Positions 51,901-59,619 of a stretch of 64,000 nucleotides of DNA are shown one piece after another. Both the position numbers and the translations under genes were made by a program. The first letter of the stretch is position 1; each line of letters opens with the position of its first letter. The DNA comes from Streptomyces bathyalis (GTDB lineage Bacteria > Actinomycetota > Actinomycetes > Streptomycetales > Streptomycetaceae): contig NZ_CP048882.1 in assembly GCF_015910445.1 (NCBI RefSeq), forward strand, positions 4,526,001-4,590,000, given 5' to 3'. Under the pieces are notes generated by a model. That model was not told the DNA's origin. It saw only the letters and a list, made by a program, of their open reading frames with translations, and searched no databases.

Positions 51901-52480
51901 GAGGCGCTATCTGGCACCGACAGTCGACCAGGCGCTGAAGATCCTCGTCGTCGGCTCCTTCGGGGTCGGCAAGACGACGCTCGTGGGGAGCGTCAGCGAG
52001 ATCGATCCGCTGCGCACCGAGGAGACCATCACCCAGGCCAGCACGGGCGTGGACGACCTCTCCGGACTGTCGGGGAAGACCGCCACGACCGTGGCCATGG
52101 ATTTCGGGCGCATCACGCTCAACTCCCGGATGGTGCTGTACCTCTTCGGCACGCCGGGCCAGCGTCGCTTCTGGGACCTGTGGGAGGGGCTGGTCATCGG
52201 ATCGATCGGCCTGCTCGTCGTCATCGACACGAGAAGGATCGAGGACAGCTTCGAGATCCTCGACCAACTCGACGTGCGCAGCCTCCCGTTCGCCGTCGCC
52301 ATCAACCAGTTCCCGGACTCGGTGCGCTACGACGAGGCGGATCTGCGCGAGGCCCTCGACCTGCTTCCGGAGACCCCGCTCGTCCACATCGACGCCCGTA
52401 ACCGCCATTCCTCGACGCAGGCGCTGATCAGCCTCGTCGAGTACGCCGCCCGCATCAAAGCTCAGGAGAAGGTTGCGTGA
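51872..52480 (+). CDS. Ras-like GTPase, conservon component CvnD
   Basis: The 202-residue protein has a P-loop GFSFGVGKTTL-type sequence (VVGSFGVGKTTLVG) near residue 26. A switch region follows (TTVAMDFGRITL), then FGTPGQRRFWDLWEGL as the G3-like motif (GTPG in place of DTAG). AINQFPDS stands where the G4 NKxD motif would be expected (Gln instead of Lys). These are hallmarks of the MglA-/CvnD-like actinobacterial GTPases. CvnD binds GTP and links the CvnA-B-C complex to output. Its start lies inside cvnC and its end overlaps the P450 gene by four bases. This is the component missing from the decayed locus at 2-5 kb. Confidence 0.92.
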   Translation: MDSADNSAPERRYLAPTVDQALKILVVGSFGVGKTTLVGSVSEIDPLRTEETITQASTGVDDLSGLSGKTATTVAMDFGRITLNSRMVLYLFGTPGQRRFWDLWEGLVIGSIGLLVVIDTRRIEDSFEILDQLDVRSLPFAVAINQFPDSVRYDEADLREALDLLPETPLVHIDARNRHSSTQALISLVEYAARIKAQEKVA

Positions 52481-53754
52481 CCACACCGGCACCGACGCGT
52501 CCTTTCGACTCCGAGACGCTCGTCTCGCTCACGGACATCACCCAGTCCAGAGACCCGCACCGCATCTACCACCAACTCCGGCTGCAGTACGGCCCGGTGG
52601 CGCCCGTTCTGCTGGAGCCGGGAGTGCCCGGGTGGCTCGTGATGGGTCTGGAGCAGCTGCGCATCATCACCGAGCGCGAGGCGCTCTTCTCGCGTGACGC
52701 GCGCAACTGGCGGGACCTCAACGACGGCATCGTCTCGCCCGACTCGGGACTGCTGCCGATGATGGCCTACCGGCCCAACGTCATCGGCGCCGACCAGCAG
52801 GAGCACCGGCGTCTGCGCCAGCCCCTGGACGACGGAGTCGGACGCATCAACCACCGCGCGCTGCGCCGCCAGGTGCAGCGCATCTGCAAGGAACTCATCA
52901 ACACCTTCGCCCAGTTCGGCAGGGCCGACCTCGTCGCCGACTACGCCGCGTACGTCCCGATGCTGGCCGTCGCGAGCCTCTTCGGCCTGGACACACGCCA
53001 GGGCCACGAGCTGCGTGCCGCGCTGATCGCGCTGTTCAGCAGCCAGACGGACTCGCAGGTCGGCAACCGAAGCTTCGAGCAGATCCTGTTCGACACCCTG
53101 CGGGAGCGGCAGCAGAACCCCACCGAGGATCTGACGACCGCCCTGATGAACCACCCGAACCTTCAGGACGACCCCGAGGTTCTCCAGTCCATGGTGGTGA
53201 TGATCTCCGCCGGGAACGAGACCACGACCTGCTGGATCGCGCACACCCTCTACCGGATGATCACGGACACCTCGTTCGACGACCGTCTGCGAAGCGGCCA
53301 GCTCGGCGTGGACGACGCGCTCGACGAGGTGCTGTGGCGCGAACCGCCGATGACGCACATGCCCGCGCGCTACGCGCTGCGCGACATCGAACTGGGCGGC
53401 CAGTCCATCCGCCACGGCGACGTGCTCATCCTCGGGCTCTCCGCCGCGAATTCGGACCCGGCACTCGCGCCGGGCGGGCAGCGTCCGCCCAACAACCGTG
53501 CGCACATGGCCTATTCGGCCGGACCGCACATGTGCCCGGCGCAGGACACCTCACGCGTGATCACCCGTACGGCCGTGGACACCGCGCTGCACCTGCTGCC
53601 CGGACTGCGGCTGACCGTGACGCCCGGCGAGATCACCTGGAACCCCTCGCCCTGGACACGCTGCCCGACACAACTGCCCGTCGCGTTCGCCGTTCCCCAC
53701 GAGATCCGCACCCCGCCCGCATCCGCCGCTCGTCCCATTGGAGAGACCGTATGA
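52477..53754 (+). CDS. CYP157-type cytochrome P450 lacking EXXR (conservon CvnE)
   Basis: The 425-residue protein is a P450: I-helix AGNETTTCWIAH near 245, and heme-ligand C353 in YSAGPHMCPAQ. The K-helix EXXR motif, considered almost invariant in P450s, is replaced by E284VLW287. A Pro replaces a Gly next to the ligand loop. Loss of EXXR is the published trademark of the CYP157 family. CYP157 genes are typically paired with CYP154 genes in Streptomyces conservons, exactly as here. The start overlaps cvnD by four bases. Whether this protein binds heme normally and what it oxidises is not known from sequence. It may be a partner or regulator of the CYP154 that follows. Confidence 0.88.
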   Translation: MTTPAPTRPFDSETLVSLTDITQSRDPHRIYHQLRLQYGPVAPVLLEPGVPGWLVMGLEQLRIITEREALFSRDARNWRDLNDGIVSPDSGLLPMMAYRPNVIGADQQEHRRLRQPLDDGVGRINHRALRRQVQRICKELINTFAQFGRADLVADYAAYVPMLAVASLFGLDTRQGHELRAALIALFSSQTDSQVGNRSFEQILFDTLRERQQNPTEDLTTALMNHPNLQDDPEVLQSMVVMISAGNETTTCWIAHTLYRMITDTSFDDRLRSGQLGVDDALDEVLWREPPMTHMPARYALRDIELGGQSIRHGDVLILGLSAANSDPALAPGGQRPPNNRAHMAYSAGPHMCPAQDTSRVITRTAVDTALHLLPGLRLTVTPGEITWNPSPWTRCPTQLPVAFAVPHEIRTPPASAARPIGETV

Positions 53755-55007
53755 CGGCCGACCAGGCATCACCCACATCAGGCGTACCCGTCCTGGAACT
53801 GGACCCCCACGGCCGCGACCACATGGGAGAGGCCGCGAGACTCCGCGGGCTGGGACCGGTGGTGCGCGTCAGGCTGCCGGGTGATGTGGAGGCGTGGAGC
53901 GTCACACGCCACCAGCTGCTCAACGAGCTGGTGATGGACCCGCGCATCTCCAAGGACTGGCACAACTGGGGCGCCATGCAGCGCGGCGAGATCCCCGACG
54001 ACTGGCCGCTGATCGGCATGGTCAAGGTCACCAACATGGTCACCGCCGACGGTGCCGAGCACCGCCGGCTGCGCAAGCTCGTGAGCCAGACCTTCACGGC
54101 ACGCCGCGTGGAGGAACTGCGGCCCACGACCTCCGAGATCGTCGAGAACCTGCTGCAGGCGCTGCCGTCGCACGCGGACCCCGACGGCACCGTCGACCTG
54201 CGCAAGCACTTCGCCTACCCGGTGCCCATGCAGGTCATCAGCGACCTCTTCGGCATCCCGGACCACGAACGGCCGGAGCTGCGCGAGGCCGTGGACAAGA
54301 TCTTCCGTTCCGACCTGTCCCCCGAGGTGGTCGGCGCGAACCAGATCGCCGTCTACCAGCTGCTGGCCCGCGTCGTCGAACTGCGGGGCAAGGAGCGGGG
54401 GGACGACCTCACCAGCGCCCTGATCTCCGCACGGGAGGCCGAGCCGGACGCGCTGACGCAGGAGGAACTCGTCGGCACGCTCCTCGTGATGCTCTCGGCG
54501 GGCCACGAGACCACGCTCAGCCTCATCGTCAACGCCGTACGGGCCCTGCTCACGCACCCGGACCAACTCGCCCTCACCAGGGGCGAGGAGGACATGTGGC
54601 CCGCGGTCGTCGAGGAGACGCTGCGGTGGGAGGCGCCCATCGGCAACTTCCCCTTCCGTTACGCGACGGAGGACATCGAGGTCGCGGGCGTCACCATCCC
54701 GGCGGGCGACCCGATCATGGCCCCTTACAGCGCGGTCGGCAGGGACCCGCAGCAGCACGGCCCGGACGCGGACTCTTTCGACATCAGCCGCGAACAGGCA
54801 CGGCACCTCTCGTTCGGTCATGGCGTGCACGCGTGTCTGGGTGCACCGCTCGCCCGGCTGGAGGCCACCATCGCGCTGCGTGAACTCTTCGCGCGCTACC
54901 CGGACATGATCCTCGGAGCCGTGCCCGGCACCCTCGAGCCGGTGCCGTCGATGTTCTCCAACAGCGTCACGACGCTGCCCGTACGGCTCGGCAGGCCCGC
55001 CGGGTAG
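53751..55007 (+). CDS. CYP154-type cytochrome P450
   Basis: 418 residues with all canonical P450 elements: AGHETT 250-255 (I-helix), E289TLR292 (EXXR), and FGHGVHACLGAPLARLEA with C362. The start overlaps the CYP157 stop by four bases (ATGA). CYP154 enzymes hydroxylate macrolides, steroids or small aromatics in studied cases. Here the natural substrate is likely a product of the conservon-linked pathway, possibly the terpenoid made by the fusion enzyme at 55230, which is inference. A hairpin at 55021 closes the operon, so the next gene needs its own promoter. Confidence 0.9.
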   Translation: MTADQASPTSGVPVLELDPHGRDHMGEAARLRGLGPVVRVRLPGDVEAWSVTRHQLLNELVMDPRISKDWHNWGAMQRGEIPDDWPLIGMVKVTNMVTADGAEHRRLRKLVSQTFTARRVEELRPTTSEIVENLLQALPSHADPDGTVDLRKHFAYPVPMQVISDLFGIPDHERPELREAVDKIFRSDLSPEVVGANQIAVYQLLARVVELRGKERGDDLTSALISAREAEPDALTQEELVGTLLVMLSAGHETTLSLIVNAVRALLTHPDQLALTRGEEDMWPAVVEETLRWEAPIGNFPFRYATEDIEVAGVTIPAGDPIMAPYSAVGRDPQQHGPDADSFDISREQARHLSFGHGVHACLGAPLARLEATIALRELFARYPDMILGAVPGTLEPVPSMFSNSVTTLPVRLGRPAG

Positions 55008-55020
55008 CCGCGCCGGTAGC

Positions 55021-55052
55021 AGGGACGGCGGGGGACCAGCCACGCCGTCCCT
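55021..55052 (+). terminator. Terminator of the conservon-P450 operon
   Basis: Perfect 10-bp arms AGGGACGGCG (55021-55030) and CGCCGTCCCT (55043-55052) lie 13 bases after the CYP154 stop. They mark the end of the six-gene operon and leave ~175 bp for a promoter of the downstream fusion gene. Confidence 0.65.
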
Positions 55053-55229
55053 CCCTCGGGCCGTCCGCCCGGGGGCGACTGTGGGGCCGCTCCAGCCGGC
55101 CCGGACCGTACGGGGAGGGGGAGCAGGGGCACGTCGCGCATCTGCCCCACGTACGGACCGAACACGCACGTCCGCACGCAGCAGCTGCCCGAAGCACCAC
55201 CGAGGTTCTTCACGGAAGGCGCGACGACC

Positions 55230-57407
55230 ATGCTCGACGGACAGGAGTACCCGAAGCCGGAGGCATCCTCCGGAGGTCTGCCGGGTCAGGGCCCCGCGGC
55301 ACGCTCCGGACCGCCCCGCATAGCCAGGACCGGGACAGGTCCCGGAACCCGGGCCGCGACCCGGACCCGGACCCGCCCCCGCGAGGAGACGGAGACCGAG
55401 ACCCGCAAGGCCGCGCGGCAACACCTCGAGGACTGGCTGGATTTACGCTACGGGGACCCGCTGGCCGAGCAGCACCGTTGGGCCCTGCTGCCGCCCGGCA
55501 AGCTGCTCCGCCCCGTGCTCCTGCTGGAGTCCGCGGCGGCCGTGGGCGGCAGCACGGAGCAAGTCGAGCCCGTGGCAACGGGGTTCGAGCTGATGCACGC
55601 AGGCAGCCTCATACACGACGACATCATCGACGGGGACGAGCTGCGCCGAGGGCGCGCGGCGATCCACCGCCGCTTCGGCGCCGACCGGGCCATCGTCGGT
55701 GCCGACGCCCTCTTCTTCGCCGTCTTCGAGACCCTCGGAGAGTGCCGCAGGCGCGGTGTCCCAGACCGTCTGATCACAGAGGCGACGGCCGTCATCGCCG
55801 AAGCCGGACTGGAGATCACCCGAGGGGCCACGATGGAGCTGGACCTCAGCGGCACCCTCCACGACGACATCGACACGTACATGGAAGTGGCGCGGCTGAA
55901 GACGGCTGCCCTGCTGCGCGCGGCATGCCGCACCGGTGCCGTACTCGCAGGGGCGACGGCCGAACAGACCGCCGCGCTCACTGAGTTCGGGGAGGCGCTC
56001 GGGATCGCCTTCCAGATACAGGACGACCTGCTGCCGTACGCTCCGCTGCCCCGCGGTACGGGAGGGGACGACGGTGTGGCGGGCAAGTCGCGCACCAGCG
56101 ATCTGCGCAACGGACGCCCCGTACTGCCGCACCTGCTCGCCCACCGTCACGGCAGCGACGCCGACCGCGCGCTCCTGGCCGAACTCCTCGACGGAGGCAC
56201 GGACGAGGAGCTTCGGCAGGACCGGCTGCATCGGCTCCTGGACAAGACGGGGGCGTTGAGGGCCGCGCAGCAGGCCGCCGATTCGCATCTGGACCGCTGC
56301 CGCAGGGCGCTCAAAGTGCTGCCGCCCAGCCCGCACCGTCACCGCCTCGCCGAGCTGGCCGACCAGTACACCAGCCGGGCCAGACCCGTGACGGTCGCGC
56401 ACGCGTCCGCGAGCACGAGGACGGGGGAGGCAAGAGCCGGGGTGCCGGCGAAGGAGAAGCCGGCGGGGGACGGGCCAGTGCCGGAGGCGCCCCGAGAGAC
56501 ACCGGTCGGCGAGAAGAAGGGGGCCGTCACCGCCCTGCGCCGGCTCCCCGGCCACGTGTGGCGCGAGATCTTCATCAGCTACCGCTTCAACAGCAACGAC
56601 CTGTGGTCGACCGTCGTGCCGGCCTCCTGCTTCGTCGTCGCCGCGGTGAGGAGCGCGGGGCTCGGGGCGTACGCTGCCGCCCTCACCGTCGCGGGGGCCG
56701 TGCTCTACTTCTGGCTCTTCATCTACGGATCGAGCCTCATCAACCAGATCACCGGTGTGGAGGAGGACCGGCTCAACAAGCCCTTCCGTCCTCTGGTCAC
56801 CGGCGACAGCACCATGCGCGGGGCGAAGCGCCGCCTGGCCGCCGTCCACGTTCTCTTCCCCGCCGTCGGTCTTCTCCTGGGCGTGGTGGAGTGGGCCCTG
56901 CTGTGGCAGCTGCTGTTCATGCTCCACTACGCGTGGGGAGGGCACCGGCACTGGTTCGCCAAGAACCTCCTGATCGCGCTCGGCGTCGTCTCCCAGCTCG
57001 CCTCCGCCTGGGAGATGGTCACGCCCATCACCACCGCCGCGTGGCACTGGATATTCACGATGGCCGCCATGACGTTCCTGATCATCGGCGTCCAGGACCT
57101 GCGGGACGTGGAAGGCGACCGGACGCTGGACCGGCGCACCATGCCGATCGTCCTCGGCGACCTTCCTTGCCGCATCTACTTCGCTGTGAGCTTCGTGGCG
57201 CTGCTTCCCGTCACGCACTTCGTGATGGTGGCACCCGCCGGTTTCCATTGGTGGACGGCTGCCATCGACGCAGCACTGGCCGGCTTGAGCCTCCTGCTGG
57301 CCGCCCGCGTACTGCTGTTGCGCACACCCGCACAGGACCACCGCACGCAGCGGTTCGTGGAGTGGTGGTACACCTTCGTCCTCGGCACCGCCGTCGTGCT
57401 GCTGTGA
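55230..57407 (+). CDS. Polyprenyl diphosphate synthase fused to UbiA-family prenyltransferase/terpene cyclase, with TTA codon
   Basis: The 725-residue protein joins two enzymes. Residues ~60-385 are an all-trans polyprenyl synthase: KLLRPVLLL, first Asp-rich motif D130DIID134 in LIHDDIIDGDELRRGR, and second motif D265DLLP269 in FQIQDDLLPYA, whose fifth Asp is Pro. KSRTSDLRNGRPVLP follows. After a Pro/Ala linker, residues ~440-725 form a UbiA membrane protein with ~8 helices, N505QITGVEED513RLNKP and D623LRDVEGD630. The first motif has Gly where ordinary UbiA enzymes have Asp and continues EEDRLNKPFRP, which resembles UbiA-type terpene cyclases. One polypeptide could thus make a prenyl diphosphate and cyclise or transfer it. 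Codon 72 (55443-55445) is TTA, predicting bldA dependence. Confidence 0.85.
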   Translation: MLDGQEYPKPEASSGGLPGQGPAARSGPPRIARTGTGPGTRAATRTRTRPREETETETRKAARQHLEDWLDLRYGDPLAEQHRWALLPPGKLLRPVLLLESAAAVGGSTEQVEPVATGFELMHAGSLIHDDIIDGDELRRGRAAIHRRFGADRAIVGADALFFAVFETLGECRRRGVPDRLITEATAVIAEAGLEITRGATMELDLSGTLHDDIDTYMEVARLKTAALLRAACRTGAVLAGATAEQTAALTEFGEALGIAFQIQDDLLPYAPLPRGTGGDDGVAGKSRTSDLRNGRPVLPHLLAHRHGSDADRALLAELLDGGTDEELRQDRLHRLLDKTGALRAAQQAADSHLDRCRRALKVLPPSPHRHRLAELADQYTSRARPVTVAHASASTRTGEARAGVPAKEKPAGDGPVPEAPRETPVGEKKGAVTALRRLPGHVWREIFISYRFNSNDLWSTVVPASCFVVAAVRSAGLGAYAAALTVAGAVLYFWLFIYGSSLINQITGVEEDRLNKPFRPLVTGDSTMRGAKRRLAAVHVLFPAVGLLLGVVEWALLWQLLFMLHYAWGGHRHWFAKNLLIALGVVSQLASAWEMVTPITTAAWHWIFTMAAMTFLIIGVQDLRDVEGDRTLDRRTMPIVLGDLPCRIYFAVSFVALLPVTHFVMVAPAGFHWWTAAIDAALAGLSLLLAARVLLLRTPAQDHRTQRFVEWWYTFVLGTAVVLL

Positions 57408-57520
57408 ACGGCCGCCATGCCGGTGCCTGAGAAAGGGGCCTGAGACGGGGGCCTCCGGGTACGCGGCCTGGCGTCATACGGAACCGCAGCAGCAAGCGAG
57501 AGAGCCGAGGAGTTCGCCCC

Positions 57521-58003
57521 ATGTCGAAACCACCGCTTCCCGACGACGCAGTGGCAGTGCTGGAGAAGGCCAACCCGGCCGTCATCACGACTCTGCGATC
57601 CGACGGCCAGCCGGTGTCCACGGCGACCTGGTACCTGTGGGAGAAGGGCCGGGTCCTGGTCAACATGGACGAGGCCCGCAAGCGGCTGGAGCACATGCGC
57701 AACGACCCCCGCGTCACCCTCACCGTGCTCGACGAGGGCAACTGGTACACGCATGTGAGCCTCATCGGCCGCGTCGCGGAATTCCGCGACGACGAGGGTC
57801 TGGCCGACATCGACCGGCTCGCGCACCGCTACCTCGGCAAGCAGTATCCGCAACGGGACCGGGGCAGGGTCAGTGCCTGGATCGAGATCGACCGGTGGCA
57901 CGGGTGGGGCTCGGCCAAGGACAGCGGCCAGGCGGGTGACGGGGCACGGCCGCCCGCCCCGGCCGGCCCTTCCGGCGGCCGTTCCTGCCCCGGTCCTCCG
58001 TGA
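57521..58003 (+). CDS. PPOX-class F420/FMN-dependent oxidoreductase
   Basis: 160 residues. A split-barrel flavin/deazaflavin fold of the pyridoxamine-phosphate oxidase class is indicated by NPAVITTLRSDGQPVSTATWYLWEKGRVLVN, DEARKRLEHMRNDPRVTLTVLD and YTHVSLIGRVAEFRDDE. The actinobacterial branch of this class is commonly F420-dependent and reduces enones, quinones or other conjugated systems. F420 synthesis is available from fbiC at 8.4 kb. Coming 113 bp after the prenyl-UbiA fusion in the same direction, it may act on that product. A TIGR03618-like assignment is plausible but unproven. The C-terminal ~25 residues are a Pro/Gly tail. Confidence 0.8.
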   Translation: MSKPPLPDDAVAVLEKANPAVITTLRSDGQPVSTATWYLWEKGRVLVNMDEARKRLEHMRNDPRVTLTVLDEGNWYTHVSLIGRVAEFRDDEGLADIDRLAHRYLGKQYPQRDRGRVSAWIEIDRWHGWGSAKDSGQAGDGARPPAPAGPSGGRSCPGPP

Positions 58004-58024
58004 ATCGGTCGCTCTTGGGTGAGT

Positions 58025-58041
58025 CCGCCGGTCCTCGGCGG
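58025..58041. terminator. Short hairpin between convergent oxidoreductase and ferredoxin genes
   Basis: Arms CCGCCG (58025-58030) and CGGCGG (58036-58041) with a GTCCT loop sit in the 42-bp gap between the convergent oxidoreductase (stop at 58003) and ferredoxin (stop at 58046) genes. A small but suitably placed bidirectional terminator. Confidence 0.4.
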
Positions 58042-58045
58042 CGGG

Positions 58046-58243
58046 TCAGTCCTCGGTGAGGGAGAGCGCCTGGCTGGGACAGGTTCCGACCGCCTCCCGC
58101 ACCCCGTCCAGCCCGCCCTCGGCGGGCCTTTCGACCAGGACGAGGACGGTGCCGTCCTCCTCGTCCTGGTCGAACACCGAGGGCTCGCTGAGCACGCACT
58201 GGCCGGCGCCGACGCAACGCGTGGTGTCCGCGACGATGCGCAT
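58046..58243 (-). CDS. [3Fe-4S] ferredoxin, redox partner of the adjacent P450
   Basis: 65 residues. The cluster ligands CVGAGQC (C-x5-C) and TCPSQAL fit actinobacterial 3Fe-4S ferredoxins such as those paired with CYP105 enzymes. Acidic patches (FDQDEEDGTVLVLVER) are also typical. It is encoded 36 bp after the P450 gene at 58280 on the same strand, so it should pass electrons from a ferredoxin reductase (not in view) to that P450. GAGAAGCG upstream of the ATG is a fair ribosome site. Confidence 0.9.
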   Translation of the reverse strand: MRIVADTTRCVGAGQCVLSEPSVFDQDEEDGTVLVLVERPAEGGLDGVREAVGTCPSQALSLTED

Positions 58244-58279
58244 CGCTTCTCCTTGTCCTTGTGCCGCTTCGGGCAAGCG

Positions 58280-59485
58280 CTACCAGGTGACCGGGAGTTC
58301 GTAGAGGCCGTAGATGTTGCTGTCGTCCTTGAAGGGCAGTTCGTCGACGGGTGCGGCGAGGCGCAGTCCCGGAACGCGCCGGAACAAGGTCTCGAAGACC
58401 ATCTCCAGCTCCATCCGCGCCAGGTTCTGGCCGAGGCACTGGTGAGCGCCGAACCCGAAGGCCACGTGGTGCCTGTCACCGCGCCCGATGTCGAGTTCGC
58501 CGGGACGGGAGAAGACGCCGGGGTCGTGGTTCGCGGAGTTGCCGAGCCCGACGACTCCCTCGCCGGCCCGGATGAGGACCCCGCCGATCTCGACGTCCTC
58601 GGTCGCCACCCGGGAGGTCACGGCGTCAACGATGCTGAAGTAGCGCAGCAGTTCCTCGACGGCTTCCGGCATCGCGTCGGGGTCCTCGCCGAGCCTGCTC
58701 CGCTCACCGGGGTGTTCCAGGAGGGCGAGCGTGCCCAGCGAGATCATGTTCGCCGTCGTCTCGTGCCCCGCGATGAGAAGGAGCACGGCGAGGCTCACCA
58801 GGTCCTCGTGGTCGCCCCTGCCCGTCTCCCGCTGCTTGAGTACCTGCCTGCCGAGCAGGTCGTCGCTCGGGTCCTTCTCCTTCTGCGTGACCAACGCGTC
58901 GAGGTACGTGCGGAGTTCGTCGCGAGCCTGCTCGCGCGAGGCCACCGGCTCGGTGCGGCGCAGAAGCCGTGCCGACCGCGACTGGAAGAAGTCGTGATCG
59001 GCGTACGGCACCCCGAGCAACTCGCAGATGACCAGGGAGGGAACCGGCAGCGACAGCGACCGGACGAGGTCGGCCGGACGGGGTCCCGCCAGCAGGGCGT
59101 CGACGTGCTCGTCCACGATCTGCTGGATGCGCGGCCGAAGCGCCGCCATCCGCTTGACGGTGAACTCGCCGACCACCGCCCGGCGGGCGGGCCCGTGCTC
59201 CGGCGGGTCCATCGAGATCAGCGACAGCTTGAACCGTGCGGCGAGTTGCTGCTGCCCCTCGGCGAGCACGGGGAAGCCGGGACGGGTGCGGTCCGCGCTG
59301 AAACGCGGGTCGGCGAGCATCGCCCGTACGTCCTCGTGCCGGGTCAGCGCCCACGCCGTGCGGCCCCCGGGCAGGCCGACGCGGGAGACCGGTGAGTTCT
59401 CGCGCATCCGCTCGTACTCCGCGGGCGGTGAGAACGGGCACGTGCGGGGGACGGGCAGTGTCACCGTGGGCTGATCGCTCGTCAT
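58280..59485 (-). CDS. CYP105-like cytochrome P450
   Basis: 401 residues. I-helix AGHETTANM at 239-247, EXXR as E278LLR281, and the heme loop FGFGAHQCLGQNLARMELE with C350 are all present. The N-terminus TCPFSPPAEYERMRENSPVSRVGLPGG is typical of CYP105, a Streptomyces family used in xenobiotic and secondary metabolism. It forms an operon with the ferredoxin gene downstream and is divergent from a TetR gene, with a dyad between them. This suggests substrate- or ligand-induced expression. It may belong to the adjacent terpenoid locus or be independent. Confidence 0.9.
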   Translation of the reverse strand: MTSDQPTVTLPVPRTCPFSPPAEYERMRENSPVSRVGLPGGRTAWALTRHEDVRAMLADPRFSADRTRPGFPVLAEGQQQLAARFKLSLISMDPPEHGPARRAVVGEFTVKRMAALRPRIQQIVDEHVDALLAGPRPADLVRSLSLPVPSLVICELLGVPYADHDFFQSRSARLLRRTEPVASREQARDELRTYLDALVTQKEKDPSDDLLGRQVLKQRETGRGDHEDLVSLAVLLLIAGHETTANMISLGTLALLEHPGERSRLGEDPDAMPEAVEELLRYFSIVDAVTSRVATEDVEIGGVLIRAGEGVVGLGNSANHDPGVFSRPGELDIGRGDRHHVAFGFGAHQCLGQNLARMELEMVFETLFRRVPGLRLAAPVDELPFKDDSNIYGLYELPVTW

Positions 59486-59554
59486 GGGACCCCAATCAGG
59501 GACGCGGTTTTCACGTGGCGGATCTTCAGCGGCGCGCGGTTTCACGGTAGTTAA

Positions 59555-59573
59555 GTGGATGATTTTCGTCCAC
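59555..59573. promoter_or_regulatory. Candidate TetR operator between P450 and TetR genes
   Basis: GTGGATGA TTT TCGTCCAC is a 19-bp dyad with one mismatch per arm pair. It lies midway in the 134-bp gap between the divergent P450 (start 59485) and TetR (start 59620) genes, where a self-regulating TetR would bind. Locally A/T-richer sequence surrounds it. Confidence 0.5.
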
Positions 59574-59619
59574 ATGGCGGGGTGAAAGAATCAGCCAACT
59601 TCCTTGGAAAGGCGGGGAC

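Noticed and set aside
55230-57407. Frameshift or misassembly joining two separate genes (synthase and UbiA)
   Set aside because: The frame is continuous, the linker is typical Pro/Ala/Glu-rich coding sequence and no stop or start signal lies between the halves, so a real fusion is the simpler reading.
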